In this document: positions 48,077 through 58,432 of the stretch, one piece after another
Numbering within the stretch: the first letter of the stretch is position 1
How the letters are laid out: every line of letters begins with the position of its first letter
NCBI RefSeq assembly: GCF_036785885.1
Contig: NC_092323.1
Span: 15,942,501-16,006,500, forward strand
Direction of reading: 5' to 3'
Source of the DNA: Coffea arabica
Lineage: Eukaryota > Streptophyta > Magnoliopsida > Gentianales > Rubiaceae
Length of the DNA: 64,000 bases
Program-made: the position numbers and the translations under genes
The notes under the pieces: model-generated
The model's database searches: none
The model's input: only the letters and a program-made list of their open reading frames with translations
Told to the model about the DNA's origin: nothing

Positions 48077-48280
48077 CTACCCCCACGTGAATGGGTTGGT
48101 GGTTGGCGCCTCTTCCTCGGGTCCTCATGTCCCGGGGTCGAATCTCCGCAGCAACATCAGTTTCTCCGTGCATCTAACGTGCTAGGTCTGGTTGGGGCGC
48201 TGGGCCGGGCCGAAGTGGGATTAGTCGGCCGCCTTTAAGGACTTGACCCGGACACCCACTCCGTCAGAGAAAAAAAAAAA
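48077..48280 (+). mobile_element. Complete SINE in the promoter of the second receptor kinase
   Basis: A 204-bp GC-rich element with a B-box-like GGTCGAATCTCC (48136-48147) and a degenerate A-box-like GGTTGGTGGTTGG in the tRNA-like head, ending in an A-rich tail. An exact 13-bp target duplication TGTACGCGTCTCC lies at 48064-48076 and 48281-48293. Its 3' end is 164 bp upstream of the receptor kinase start codon. It is a different SINE family from that at 5.8 kb. Confidence 0.88.
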
Positions 48281-48316
48281 TGTACGCGTCTCCGGTCTCC
48301 CTTGAATGTGTGCCAT

Positions 48317-48382
48317 GTCAACGTCCAACCAACAACATTTTGCTATAGATGTTCAATATTGTATCCTAGTGATATGTTGACC
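48317..48382 (+). promoter_or_regulatory. Two W-box cores upstream of the receptor kinase
   Basis: GTCAAC (48317-48322, TTGAC on the minus strand) and TTGACC (48377-48382) are WRKY-binding W-box cores 60-130 bp before the start codon, between the SINE and the gene. W boxes are frequent by chance, but defence-related receptor kinases are often WRKY-controlled. Confidence 0.35.
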
Positions 48383-48444
48383 TAATCAATATCCAAATAA
48401 TTTCTCCATAATAGCCATCAAAGAACAATCACTAATCTGAGTTG

Positions 48445-50781
48445 ATGGCTTCTTTAACTGCAGTTTTCTGGATATTTTTCCTTGTTACTGTAACATCTGA
48501 AACTGCTGTAGCTCAGCCTGATGACTTGAATATGATACCGTTGGGTTCTTCACTTTTTCCTGTTACTCAGCCCACAGCTTGGTACTCTCGTTCTAAAAGA
48601 TTTGCGTTCGGATTCTTCCAAACTGGAGAAGGTTACAAAGTCGAAATTCGGATTGTTGGCAGTGGAAATGGTATCACAGTTTGGACTTTCAACCGAGATG
48701 AACCGGCAGTATCTTCAAATGCAACACTTGATTTTGTCAACGGCAAGCTTCAGCTGAAACATGGTAATCAATATCAAACTATTGCTGATCATCCTTCAAA
48801 ATCTGCCCTGTCTGCTTGCTTGCTTGACTCCGGAAACTTTGTGCTGTACGATGAAAATCATGCCTTACTATGGCAGAGTTTTGAGTTTCCTACCGACACA
48901 ATTTTAGGTGGCCAGATACTTTACAGTGGGAGAGAACTCATCTCTAGCCTTTCTCAAGATGACAAATCGTCTGGCCTATTCCATCTGAAAATGGAGTATT
49001 CTGGAAATCTTGTTGCTTATCGTGTAGATGTCACTTCAGAGACCTATTGGGGCATGTTTAATGTGAGCTACAGCAATAATAGTCAGCTGATTCTTGATAA
49101 TTCTACCGGAACATTGTCTCTGATTGAACCCTCTGATTCTTCTCTCGTGCATGTATTGGCTTCAGCAATTTCACAGATCAGGGGAAATATTTACCGGGCA
49201 ACACTTGGTTATGATGGAAACTTTAGATTGTATACTCACAGCTTTGATGCAGTGACATTACAATTTAAGATGAGGACAGAATGGGAAGCTATTGATGATC
49301 TCTGCGACATAAAGGGCATCTGTGGCTTTAACAGCTATTGCACTAGTAAAGATATGGAGTGGAATTGCAGTTGTATACCAGGGTTCAACTTCATCAGGGA
49401 CCTCAGCAGCCTGGCCATTAATATCTACGGCTGTGAGAAGAATTTCACCGGTGGAATGTGCATTAACGGCAAGGAAGATGCAGCACGTAACAGCATGACT
49501 CCTGTGAGTATATTAGGGGAAGATCGACCTTATTTTCAAGAGTATCAGGGCAACCAAGATGATTGCATGAAGTCGTGTTCAGAGGACTGTGATTGTGATG
49601 CAGCTACATATTCCGACTTGCATTGTTCTAGATACAGGCTTCCTCTCATGTATCTCAGAAATGCTACTTTTACATCATCTATTGCTTTTATCAAATCACC
49701 AAATCCTCAAAATGATCATCTAAAGAAGGAGGTGTCTTGGTTAACATTTTTTGCAATGAGTCTAAGCTTTGTTACATATTCATCCGTTGTACTCGCATGT
49801 TTTGGTATCTTCATGTTTAAGTTCCATGTTCTAAAGTACAAGAAGCTGCTGCTTCAGACCAGAACAACTGGCTTAATCAAAGAATTCACGCTTCAAACGT
49901 ACACCTATAATGAGCTAAAGAAGGCGACAAAGGGATTCAGGCAAGAATTAGGCAAAGGAGCATTTGGTGCAGTTCACAGGGGGAGTTTTGATAAAGGCAA
50001 AAGTTTTGTTGCAGTGAAAAGATTAGAGAAGGTAGTGGAAGAAGGTGAAAGAGAGTTCCGAGCTGAAATGAGGGCAATAGGCAGGACTCGTCACAGAAAT
50101 TTGGTTCAATTGCTCGGATACTGTATTGAAGGACCGAAAAGACTCTTAGTTTATGAGCTTATGGTCAATGGTTCCCTTGCAGATCTACTCTTTAAAGGAA
50201 GATTGCATCCTAACTGGAATGATAGAGTTCAGATTGCCTTAGATATTGCTAGAGGTATTCTATACCTCCATGAAGGATGTGAGGCTCCAATAATTCATTG
50301 TGACATAAAGCCTCAGAACATCTTACTTGACCAATTCTGGACTGCGAAAATCTCAGATTTTGGCTTGGCCAAATTATTGATGCCAGATCAAACAAGAACC
50401 GACACTGGTGCCAGGGGAACAAGAGGGTACATGGCACCAGAATGGAATAAAAACATCCCCATATCTGTGAAGGTTGATGTTTACAGTTTTGGGATAGTTT
50501 TGCTGGAAATCATCTGCTGCAGAAAAAACCTTCAAGTCAATTTGGCGATACCAGAAGCAACTCTGCTTTCAGGATGGGCTTATCAGTGCTTTGCAGCCAA
50601 GGAGTTGGACAAACTTGTGAGTTGGGAAGAGGTGGACAAGACGGCCTTCGAGAGAGTGCTTAAAGTGGCATTGTGGTGCATCCAGGATGAGCCGGCTCTT
50701 CGCTTCCCAATGAAGATTGTGCTGCGGATGCTGGAAGGGCTCGTGGATGTTCCCATTCCACCATGTCCATCCGATGAGTAA
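48445..50781 (+). CDS. G-type lectin S-receptor-like Ser/Thr kinase (RLK1/LECRK type)
   Basis: An intronless 778-residue receptor from the ATG at 48445. Signal peptide (about 1-24, hydrophobic, ending TAVAQ). B-lectin domain (FAFGFF, VWTFNRDEPAVSSNA, LLDSGNFVLY, LWQSFEFPTDT), Cys-rich CDIKGICGFNSYC region, PAN-like Cys cluster, transmembrane segment near 432-458, and an active-looking kinase (about 487-762): Gly loop GKGAFGAV, VAVKRLEK, HCDIKPQN with Asp at codon 50302-50304, DFG at 50356, GTRGYMAPEW and the C-terminal RFPMKIVLRML. These receptors sit in the plasma membrane and are linked to defence and stress sensing; the ligand is unknown. Directly repeats the gene family of its upstream neighbour, about 3.7 kb apart, so a tandem duplication. 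Confidence 0.95.
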   Translation: MASLTAVFWIFFLVTVTSETAVAQPDDLNMIPLGSSLFPVTQPTAWYSRSKRFAFGFFQTGEGYKVEIRIVGSGNGITVWTFNRDEPAVSSNATLDFVNGKLQLKHGNQYQTIADHPSKSALSACLLDSGNFVLYDENHALLWQSFEFPTDTILGGQILYSGRELISSLSQDDKSSGLFHLKMEYSGNLVAYRVDVTSETYWGMFNVSYSNNSQLILDNSTGTLSLIEPSDSSLVHVLASAISQIRGNIYRATLGYDGNFRLYTHSFDAVTLQFKMRTEWEAIDDLCDIKGICGFNSYCTSKDMEWNCSCIPGFNFIRDLSSLAINIYGCEKNFTGGMCINGKEDAARNSMTPVSILGEDRPYFQEYQGNQDDCMKSCSEDCDCDAATYSDLHCSRYRLPLMYLRNATFTSSIAFIKSPNPQNDHLKKEVSWLTFFAMSLSFVTYSSVVLACFGIFMFKFHVLKYKKLLLQTRTTGLIKEFTLQTYTYNELKKATKGFRQELGKGAFGAVHRGSFDKGKSFVAVKRLEKVVEEGEREFRAEMRAIGRTRHRNLVQLLGYCIEGPKRLLVYELMVNGSLADLLFKGRLHPNWNDRVQIALDIARGILYLHEGCEAPIIHCDIKPQNILLDQFWTAKISDFGLAKLLMPDQTRTDTGARGTRGYMAPEWNKNIPISVKVDVYSFGIVLLEIICCRKNLQVNLAIPEATLLSGWAYQCFAAKELDKLVSWEEVDKTAFERVLKVALWCIQDEPALRFPMKIVLRMLEGLVDVPIPPCPSDE

Positions 50782-51304
50782 ACTCCTCCAAACATAAAAT
50801 ATTTCTGCTTAACGTAAAGATTGGAGGTTATTGCTCAGCTGTTCTTGTAAAATTGTCCCGCTTTGCTATAGTAGTTACTTCTTTAAAGTGTGAAGCAAAC
50901 TGATTATTTTCTGTTTCTTTTTTCGCAAAAGAATAAAGAGTTTTATTTAGAGTTCTTCATTTTGTGTTATATTTTATGTCTTTTTTTCCTTTCAAGGAGT
51001 GGTCTGAAATCTTGCGAGTTTGAACTTAATTTGTCATGTGCGGAGTATAGTAATAAATTTTGAGTCTTAAAGGATCTGCCGTACGCTTAAATCTTTCACA
51101 CAAAAAATATTGCAACAGAAAACATGCTAATATATAGTAATCTTAGAGTTCTTCATTTTGTGTTTTATGTTATATCCTATTTTTCTTTCAAGGAGTGGTC
51201 CGAGATCCCGCGAGGAAGAGTTGATAATGTCATGTTTTTGATATGAACTTTAGAGAGTTTTAACTTTTTATTATAGAGAGTGTACTTTTAAATCTTATTT
51301 TTAA
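50782..51304. repeat. 3' flank with a ~196-bp direct repeat
   Basis: TAGAGTTCTTCATTTTGTGT to TTTCAAGGAGTGGTCTGAAATC occurs at about 50950-51018 and, diverged, at about 51145-51215. This is the 3' region of the receptor kinase gene. No gene is seen. Confidence 0.6.
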
Positions 51305-51829
51305 GGGCAAAATACACTTAACTCTCTTATGGTTTAGCGCATTTTCACATAATTTCTATGGTTTTAAAAGTTATACATAACTCCCTTATGACTTGGATTA
51401 GAGTATCAAAATGACGAAATTTGCATTTCATAACGGAGTCAACTAAAATATCAAAAGTACCCCTGTATAAAGTCAAAAATTATTTATTAGGGCAAATTTC
51501 ACTTTACCCCCCTGTGGTTTAGATTTTTTTTACATAACCCCGCTATAGTTTCTGATAGGGTATTAATTGTCAGTAATTTTATTGTTAATTTCTCCCTTTG
51601 TCTTTACCAAATACTGTTTTAATTATTAATATCTACTTATATTTGGTATTTGGACCCAATTTCAGGGAGTGGAACTGAAACGTGCTAAAAAGGAGAAACC
51701 ATCTTGAGAAAAAGACTCCAAGCGTGGGAGATTTTCTAGGAGCCTGGCCCACGTTGTACTGGAACCGGATTGCGCTTCCTTTTTGCTGATTAGGAGTGTT
51801 TTGGAGTATTGAAGTTTTTGACTATCAAG

Positions 51830-52883
51830 CAATGTTTTAAAAATCGGACCGTTAATTGAACCGGTGAAGTGAAAGGGTCGAGATTCAACCGGTCGGACCG
51901 GTTCAACCCCGATTCAATAAATTTTTTAAAAAATAATTTATATAAATATATATATGCACAAAATAAGACATGTAATGGATAATTTAATACTTTATATGAT
52001 GAAAAGTTTACTATTTTCGAATAACCTGGATTTTTAAAAATAAATTTTTTAAATTATAAGTTAAAACAAATAAATTTCATCTCAATTTCAATTATATCTA
52101 TCAAAAAAATCTTAAATCCAATCCAAAAATATCACAATATTTGAAATTATACAAAATTCACGTCTATAAGAATTTAGACATTGTGAACTTAAATTTTAAT
52201 TTACATTTTGAAATTTAAATTTACAATTTAAAAAAGGAAGTTTGGAGTTCGAAGAAAATCAAGAGAATTGAAAATAGAAATGCAAATTTGATAAGAAACA
52301 AAAAATGAGATAAAAGTGAGTGGTTGTGATATTAAATAAATTGGGTTAAAGAAAAATAATTCTTTTTTAACTTTTTAAAATTTAATGGACAAAAACAAAA
52401 TTAAAATATGGAAGAAAACATCAATAAATTAAAAATAAAGAGATTTGATTAAAAAATGAGTGGCAAAAGAAAAGATGATAGAGAGAGAGAGAAAGAGTTG
52501 AAGATTAAAAAGAAAGAGCCATGAAAGGATGATATTTTGTAAGAAAAATGGAACAAAAGAAATATGAATATTTGTTTTATATAAATAAGTTATCAAAAAA
52601 AACTAATAAGATATGATGGTGCAATGGTTACTACATTGATCTTCTATTACAAAGATCTTGAGTTCGAATCTTAATAACTACATTTTGCAAAACTGAAAAA
52701 AAAAAAAAAAGTGGAAAACTAAAAAACCGGAAATAACCGGTTCAAATCCGGTTCGGCGGTTTTCACGGTCCGACCGGTTTTTGACCGGTTTCTTGACAAA
52801 GTCAAACCTAGCATTGAACCGGACCGGAGCCATGGCCGGTTCGCGGTCGAACCGGCCGGTCCGGTCCGATTTTCAAAACACTG
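51830..52883. mobile_element. Non-autonomous hAT-like element inside the 5' LTR
   Basis: 1,054 bp. Ends CAATGTTTTAAAAATCGG and, inverted, CAGTGTTTTGAAAATCGG form an 18-bp terminal inverted repeat with two differences. An exact 8-bp target duplication CTATCAAG lies at 51822-51829 and 52884-52891, diagnostic of the hAT superfamily. The 3' LTR (around 57195) shows the empty site with one base difference, which proves the boundaries. The ends are rich in CCGGT/ACCGG words; there is no transposase. Fragments of the family are at 15.57 and 27.6 kb. Confidence 0.92.
52605..52711 (+). other. tRNA-like / SINE-like segment inside the hAT element
   Basis: GATGGTGCAATGGTTA resembles an A box and GAGTTCGAATCTT (52680 region) a B box about 45 bp downstream, followed by an A15 run near 52697-52711. 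That order is that of a short tRNA-derived SINE or tRNA relic. It does not fold as a full tRNA with a CCA-ready acceptor stem. Flanking AAAACTAA on each side may be its target duplication. Confidence 0.45.
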
Positions 52884-54130
52884 CTATCAAGAGGAAACTA
52901 AAAAGGAGGACTTCGGAGAACTACAGGGGATGGACTCTTTTCTCAATTGCGTGAGGACCACTGGATAGCATTAGTTACTTCTTTTGGCTTTAAAAGGAAA
53001 AAAAACGTACAGAGGCTCGGATCATGAGTTCTTAGAATAGTTTTAGGATAGTTTTAGTTATCCCTTTTTCTTTTCCCTTTGTTAGGCGGACGTCAACTGT
53101 TCGACAATATTCCCCAACAGGAAGAATATCTTTTAATCCTTATTTGCTAGTAAAAAATGCAATGCCTTTGCAATCAATTAATTTGCGTGGAGATTTATTT
53201 ATGCGGCGTGGCTAAGCCTTTCATCTAGTCAAGGATCAACTCGACGGCGTAGTCCCGAAAATCTGTGAGATTTAATTAGTTTTCACGCGTTTCTCAATTT
53301 ATTAATATTTGCACGTTGTCTGCTTGAATTTTCATGGGATTATTTAATTAATTAGATGTCAAGGGCCCGATGTTCAATGTGATTTATTAATCTCTTGCCA
53401 AATTAGTCAATTAAATCCGTAATTGTTTGATTGAATAATATTAATGGCAACTGGCGTGTTTACACACTAGGGGAACGTGCAATCTAGTTTAAATAACCCT
53501 CGTAACGTGTTATTGGTTGGGGTTAGGTTTTTCTATTCCTTAATGCAATTGGGAATTAACTCCTACGGTCGTACCTAGGAGTATTTCCTGGTTAGGGGTA
53601 ATCAATGGTCGTACTTTGGTTATCAATAAATTAAGGAAAAATTGGTCGTTAGAGTTCGTCGGCGACTATAACTAACCTATTAATAAATTAAGTGAACTTC
53701 CCTTGCATCAATGATCAGGTGAATGGACTGTGTCTGAGTAGTTGTATCATTGATTAGAATTTATCTATTTCTGATTTAATTCCTGCTATATTTGTGCTAA
53801 TTAATTATTTATTTTTAGTTGAATTTCTTAATTATTTTTAGTTTCACTTCAATAAAATCCCCCTTTACCAATTAAAATTTCAAAGAGACAAATATCTCCA
53901 GTCCCTGAGGAGACGATCCTACTTGCCACTGTCTACTATTTAGTAATTTTTGTCAACTAATTAACTCTGGTATATCGGATTAAGTAAATTCTTTGGGAAC
54001 ATGGTGAATCAAGTAACCCATTGCACACCTAGAGTCCCTGCTCCAATATCTAGGATTAATTATTGACTACTTTTAGTGGTAGTTAGGTTCATTTTTTATT
54101 ATTGCACAAGCTCGACAACCTGTCAATTTT

Positions 54131-54148
54131 TGGCGCCGTTGTCGGGGA
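54131..54148 (+). other. Gypsy-like primer-binding site
   Basis: TGGCGCCGTTGTCGGGGA is complementary to the tRNA-Asp 3' end except for one position (T for C), six bases after the 5' LTR. Confidence 0.88.
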
Positions 54149-54235
54149 CTAGTGCCAGATTAATTTGTTTCTTTTTGAGTTCATCTTGTTTTCATTTTTT
54201 TAATTTATTTTTCTCTTATTTTTTTTATATAGTTT

Positions 54236-55240
54236 ATGGCTACTAACATTTCGTATTTTGATGATAGACTGGATTTTATTCCTGAATGGGGTTATGAGAC
54301 TCGTGTTTTTCCTAATGATCAATTGGCTGTTGCAAATTGTGAAACTTATTTTGTTTCAGGTTATTCAACCGACATATGCCCTGCATTTCAAGATAACCTA
54401 AGTGCTCCAATTGATACTTTTGGAGATTTTTCACCTTAATATCAAACGTGGTATGACCCTTATTCAAACGGGTATGATCAAGGATGATGGGATGATTCCA
54501 ATTTTAATTATGCGACCAGGCTAATGGGTTCTCAACAGCAAGAGTCTCAACAACCATCATCCATGTCAGGTATGTCTTTTCAGGAAATGATTGAATTATT
54601 CGTTACTAATACATATCGATTTCATCAAGAGACACAAGCGAGCATTAGTAACCTGGCGGATCAAGTGCATCTATTGACATCCAAGATAATGCAATTAGCT
54701 TCTCACATGTATGAAGAATTGCCCTCACAGACCAACATCAACCGTGAAGAAGATGAGAGTGCAATTATCCGGCCAAATGACATGGAACTGCAAGAGTTTC
54801 AAGAAAACGGATCTAAAGATGCAGTTGAAAAGGAAGTTGAAGTGCAAGAAATGAGACCCCAATATCAATTCGTCCAAGTGAATGAATTCAGTGTACAATC
54901 TCCAAATGTAGTGACATCTCCTCCAGTCTTTAATCAATATTCTTCTGATTCTTGTTCTTTAATTCCTATTAATGAAATTGATTTTATTATACCAGAAAAT
55001 TTTAAATTTCATGACAGGAATAAATTAAGAGTAGCGATGACAAGATATCTTGGACCAATAAATGCACGTGAGGGAGGAGTGAATGGAGAATGCAAATTAT
55101 CGTTGACTTGTTTGGCGTCATTTACTAGTCCATGGAAGCCCGTAGCTCGTGTGTCCAATGATTACTCTATTTACGAGGACTATCAGGACTATATAGAGGA
55201 TGAACCATTGAACCGAGTCACAAGATTTTATCCTCCCTGA
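54236..55240 (+). pseudogene. Broken gag-like frame of the gypsy-like element
   Basis: Two open segments, 54236-54439 and 54524-55240, lie in the same frame and are separated by in-frame TAA (54437-54439) and TGA (54485-54487). Between them the residues read YDPYSNGYDQG, like the region before the conserved segment of plant gypsy gag proteins. The second part has a coiled-coil-like QASISNLADQVHLLTSKIMQL. No zinc knuckle. After the stop comes a GGCAACCCAAATATTGG stretch, typical of the 3' end of such frames. It is degenerate but only lightly so. Confidence 0.7.
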
Positions 55241-56910
55241 ATAAAATGACAATGTCTAACCCAAGACGTTAAAGAAAGGCGCTTTTTGGAAGGCAACCCA
55301 AATATTGGTTTTATTGTTTTAGTTGCTCAATTCTTTAATTATGTCGTTTCTCATTTGGGTAGTAGTCAGTCTTAATATTTTTCTTCACTGTGATCAGGAC
55401 AGGAATCTTAGCGTGCCCACGCGGTGTTTGTGTCTCCTGAGATCAGCGGATGTTTATCAATCTTGGCGCGCTCGCGCGGTGTTTGACGACCCAAAAACTA
55501 AAAACTAAAAAAAAAAAATTTCAAAAATTCAAAATAAAAATATTTTCCGTTTTACACCTTTAGTTTTAGTTCTCACAATTCGAATTTTGAAATTTGAGTT
55601 TGCAATCAAAAAAAAAAAAAACCCCCAAAACTATTTTCTTTTTTTTTTCTCCTTCTTCTTTCTTTCTTTTCTTTCTCTTTTCCTCTCTTCTTCCCCGCTC
55701 GCCCTCACCCAAGCACCAGAGCCGCCGCTGCCTTGGCTCTCCCCACGAGGTGCGCAGCTCATGACCACCGCAGCCTCTCCTTCTCCCCTCACTCTCCCTC
55801 TCGAGCTCACACTCTACCGCGCCTTGCCGTCCATCAGTTTGTCACCCACCACTATTTTGCTGACTTCAGGGAAGTTTCGTTGCCCTTCTTCTTACTATTA
55901 CTGTTTATTTATCACATTGAGGGCAATGTGTCATTTAGGTGTGAGGGGGGGATTAGTTGTGGTGCTAGTTTTTCCAGTTTTTAGTTTCTAGAGGTTTTTC
56001 CTTTATTTTTAGTTTGTTTTTGTCCATCTTTCGTTTATTTTCTTTTCTTTTTTTCTAGTGGTCAGTTCTTATATGAATACCAAGTTTTGATCTGGGATTG
56101 TTGTCTCATTCTACTATTGCCAAGTTTTATTAATAAAAGGGTATCAAGTTAATGTGATTGAATTCAGAAACATCTCTTTGGTGAATATCAGTAATTGCTT
56201 AACTTTTTTAATTTTTGGTTAATTTTTCTAAGCATAGGGAATGATTGTTGGCATTTTTCATGTGAATTGGTCCAATTATTAATTTTAGTTCTCCATGGTT
56301 GGAAATTTGAGGCTGGCTGCTGTTATTTTTGTGTTATTTTTTTAGTTATTGTGCTATATGATTGTAAATAAGAGGTGACTGTACTCCACTAGTTGTTACT
56401 ACTGAGTAATCGGAGATTTTCACCTAAAGTGTCGATTCTCGCCTCAAAAGGTAGTAGTTATTATGAGTGTGTGGTCCCGTAGCGATTGGAGCTGAGTAAC
56501 CGGGTTCCTTCATTTGACAAATGTTGGAGTTCGAGTCAAAAGGTTTCAATGGCTAGAGATTAAATCTTTAGTTACTATTGAAAAGAAAAAAATTAAAAAA
56601 AAAAGAAAAAAATAGAAAATGTGATAAAAGTCAGCTTGCCGTTTTATGGGTTTAATATTGAAATTTTGGTTAATAGTTGGACCATTTGCTGATAGATGTG
56701 AGCAACCATTCCTTTTTCTTAGATTAGTTTGTTTTAAATTGGAGAAGTTGGTGGTTGAAAAGCTAACCGGGTGATTTTCTTTGATCTTGACTTGTGATGC
56801 TTGATATATGTTTTTCTGGATATCTTGGCGGACGGTAGTTGGAGCAATAGCCATTGTCAAATTTTGGTGTTCAATTACTGTTCCCATGCTTGAGGGCAAG
56901 CATGATTCAG
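55241..56910 (+). other. Non-coding 3' interior of the gypsy-like element
   Basis: It has no pol. It contains a polypyrimidine block (about 55625-55700), a GC-rich segment (about 55690-55850) quite unlike the rest, and a second purine-rich motif TTGAGGGCAATGTGTCATTTAGG then GTGAGGGGGGG near 55915-55950 that mimics the polypurine-tract block at the 3' LTR. Confidence 0.6.
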
Positions 56911-56923
56911 GTGTGGGGGGATT

Positions 56924-58432
56924 TGATAGGGTATTAATTGTCAGTAATTTTATTGTTAATTTTCCCCTTTGTCTTTGTCAAATACTGTTTTAATTGTTAA
57001 TATCTATTTATATTTGGTATTTGGACCCAATTTCAGGGAGTGGAACTGAAACGTGCTAAAAAGGAAAAACCATCTTGAGAAAAAGACTCCAAGCGTGGGA
57101 GATTTTCCACGAGCCTGGCCTACGTTGTACTGGAACCGGATTGCGCTTCCTTTTTGCTAATTAGGAGTGTTTTGGAGTATTGAAGTTTTTGACTATCAAA
57201 AGGAAACTAAAAAGGAGGACTTCGGAGAACTACAGGGGATGGACTCTTTTCTCAATTGCATGGGGACCACTGGATAGCATTAGTTACTTCTTTTGGCTTT
57301 AAAAGGAAAAAAAACGTACAGAAGCTCGGATCATGAGTTCTTAGAATAGTTTTAGGATAGTTTTAGTTTTTCCTTTTTCTTTTCCCTTTGTCAGGCGCAC
57401 ACCAACTGTTCGACAATATTCCCCAACAGGAAGAATATCTTTTATTCCTTGCTTTCTAGTAAAAAACGCAATGCCTTTGCAATCAATTAATTTGCGTGGA
57501 GATTTATTTATGCGGCGTGGCTAAGCCTTTCATCTAATCAAGGATCAACTCGACGGCGCAGTCCCGAAAATCTGTGAGATTTAATTAGTTTTCACGCGTT
57601 TCTCAATTTATTAATATTTGCACGTTGTCTGCTTGAATTTTCATGGTATTATTTTATTAATTGGATGTCAAGGGCCCGATGTTCAATGTGATTTATTAAT
57701 CTCTTGCCAAATTAGTCAATTAAATCCGTAATTATTTGATTGAGTAATATTTGTGGCAACTGGCGTGTTTACACACCAGGGGAATGTGCAATCTAATTTA
57801 AATAACCCTCGTAGCGTGTTATTGGTTGGGGTTAGATTTTTCTAGTCCTTAATGCAATTGGGAATTAACTCCTACGGTCGTACCTAGGAGTATTTCCTGG
57901 TTAGGGGTAATCAATAGTCGTACCTTGGTTATCAATAAATTAAGGAAAAATTGGTCGGTAGAGTTCGTCGGCGACTATAACTAGCCTATTAATAAATTAA
58001 GTGAACTTCTCTTGCATCAATGATCAGGTGAATGGACTGTGTCTGAATAGTTGTATCCTTGGTTAGAATTTATTTATTTCTGATTTAATTCCTGCTATAT
58101 TTGTGTTAGTTAATTATTTATTTTTAGTTGAATTGCTTAATTGTTTTTAGTTTCACTTCGATAAAATCCCCCTTTACCAATTGAAATTTCAAAGAGACAA
58201 ATATCCCCAGTCCCTGAGGAGACGATCCTACTTGCCACTGTCTACTATTTAGTAATTTTTGTCAACTAATTAACTCTGGTATATCGGATTAAACAAACTC
58301 TTCGGGAACAGGGTGAATCAAGTAACCCATTGCACACCTAGAGTCCCTGCTCCAGTACCTAGGATTAATTATTGATTACTTTTAGTGGTAGTTAGATTCA
58401 TTTTTTATTATTGCACAGACTCGACAACTTGT
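56924..58432 (+). repeat. 3' LTR of the gypsy-like element
   Basis: 1,509 bp, collinear with the 5' LTR and free of the hAT insertion. It ends CTTGT where the 5' LTR ends CTGTCA, so the final CA seems lost or overlapped by the flanking repeat. Confidence 0.92.

Larger units (their letters stand above)
51553..54125 (+). repeat. 5' LTR of the gypsy-like element, split by hAT
   Basis: 2,573 bp including the 1,054-bp hAT-like insert and its 8-bp duplication; without these it is 1,511 bp. It ends CTGTCA six bases before the primer-binding site. Confidence 0.92.
51553..58432 (+). mobile_element. Non-autonomous gypsy-like LTR retrotransposon
   Basis: Two LTRs of about 1.51 kb start TGATAGGG; the primer-binding site TGGCGCCGTTGTCGGGGA (54131-54148) is complementary, with one mismatch or wobble, to the 3' end of tRNA-Asp, as in plant Tat/Athila-type gypsy elements. 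A polypurine tract GTGTGGGGGGAT (56911-56922) precedes the 3' LTR, with the familiar TTGAGGGCAAGCATGATTCAGG before it. The 2.8-kb interior has only a broken gag-like frame and no protease, RT or integrase, so it is a large retroelement derivative depending on a partner. The LTRs differ at many sites, so it is older than the copia element. A 40-bp repeat flanks it instead of a 5-bp duplication. Confidence 0.9.

Noticed and set aside
55587-55991. 134-codon frame in the gypsy-like element
   Set aside because: It starts in a polypyrimidine tract and reads low-complexity Phe/Ser/Leu; no retroviral motif.
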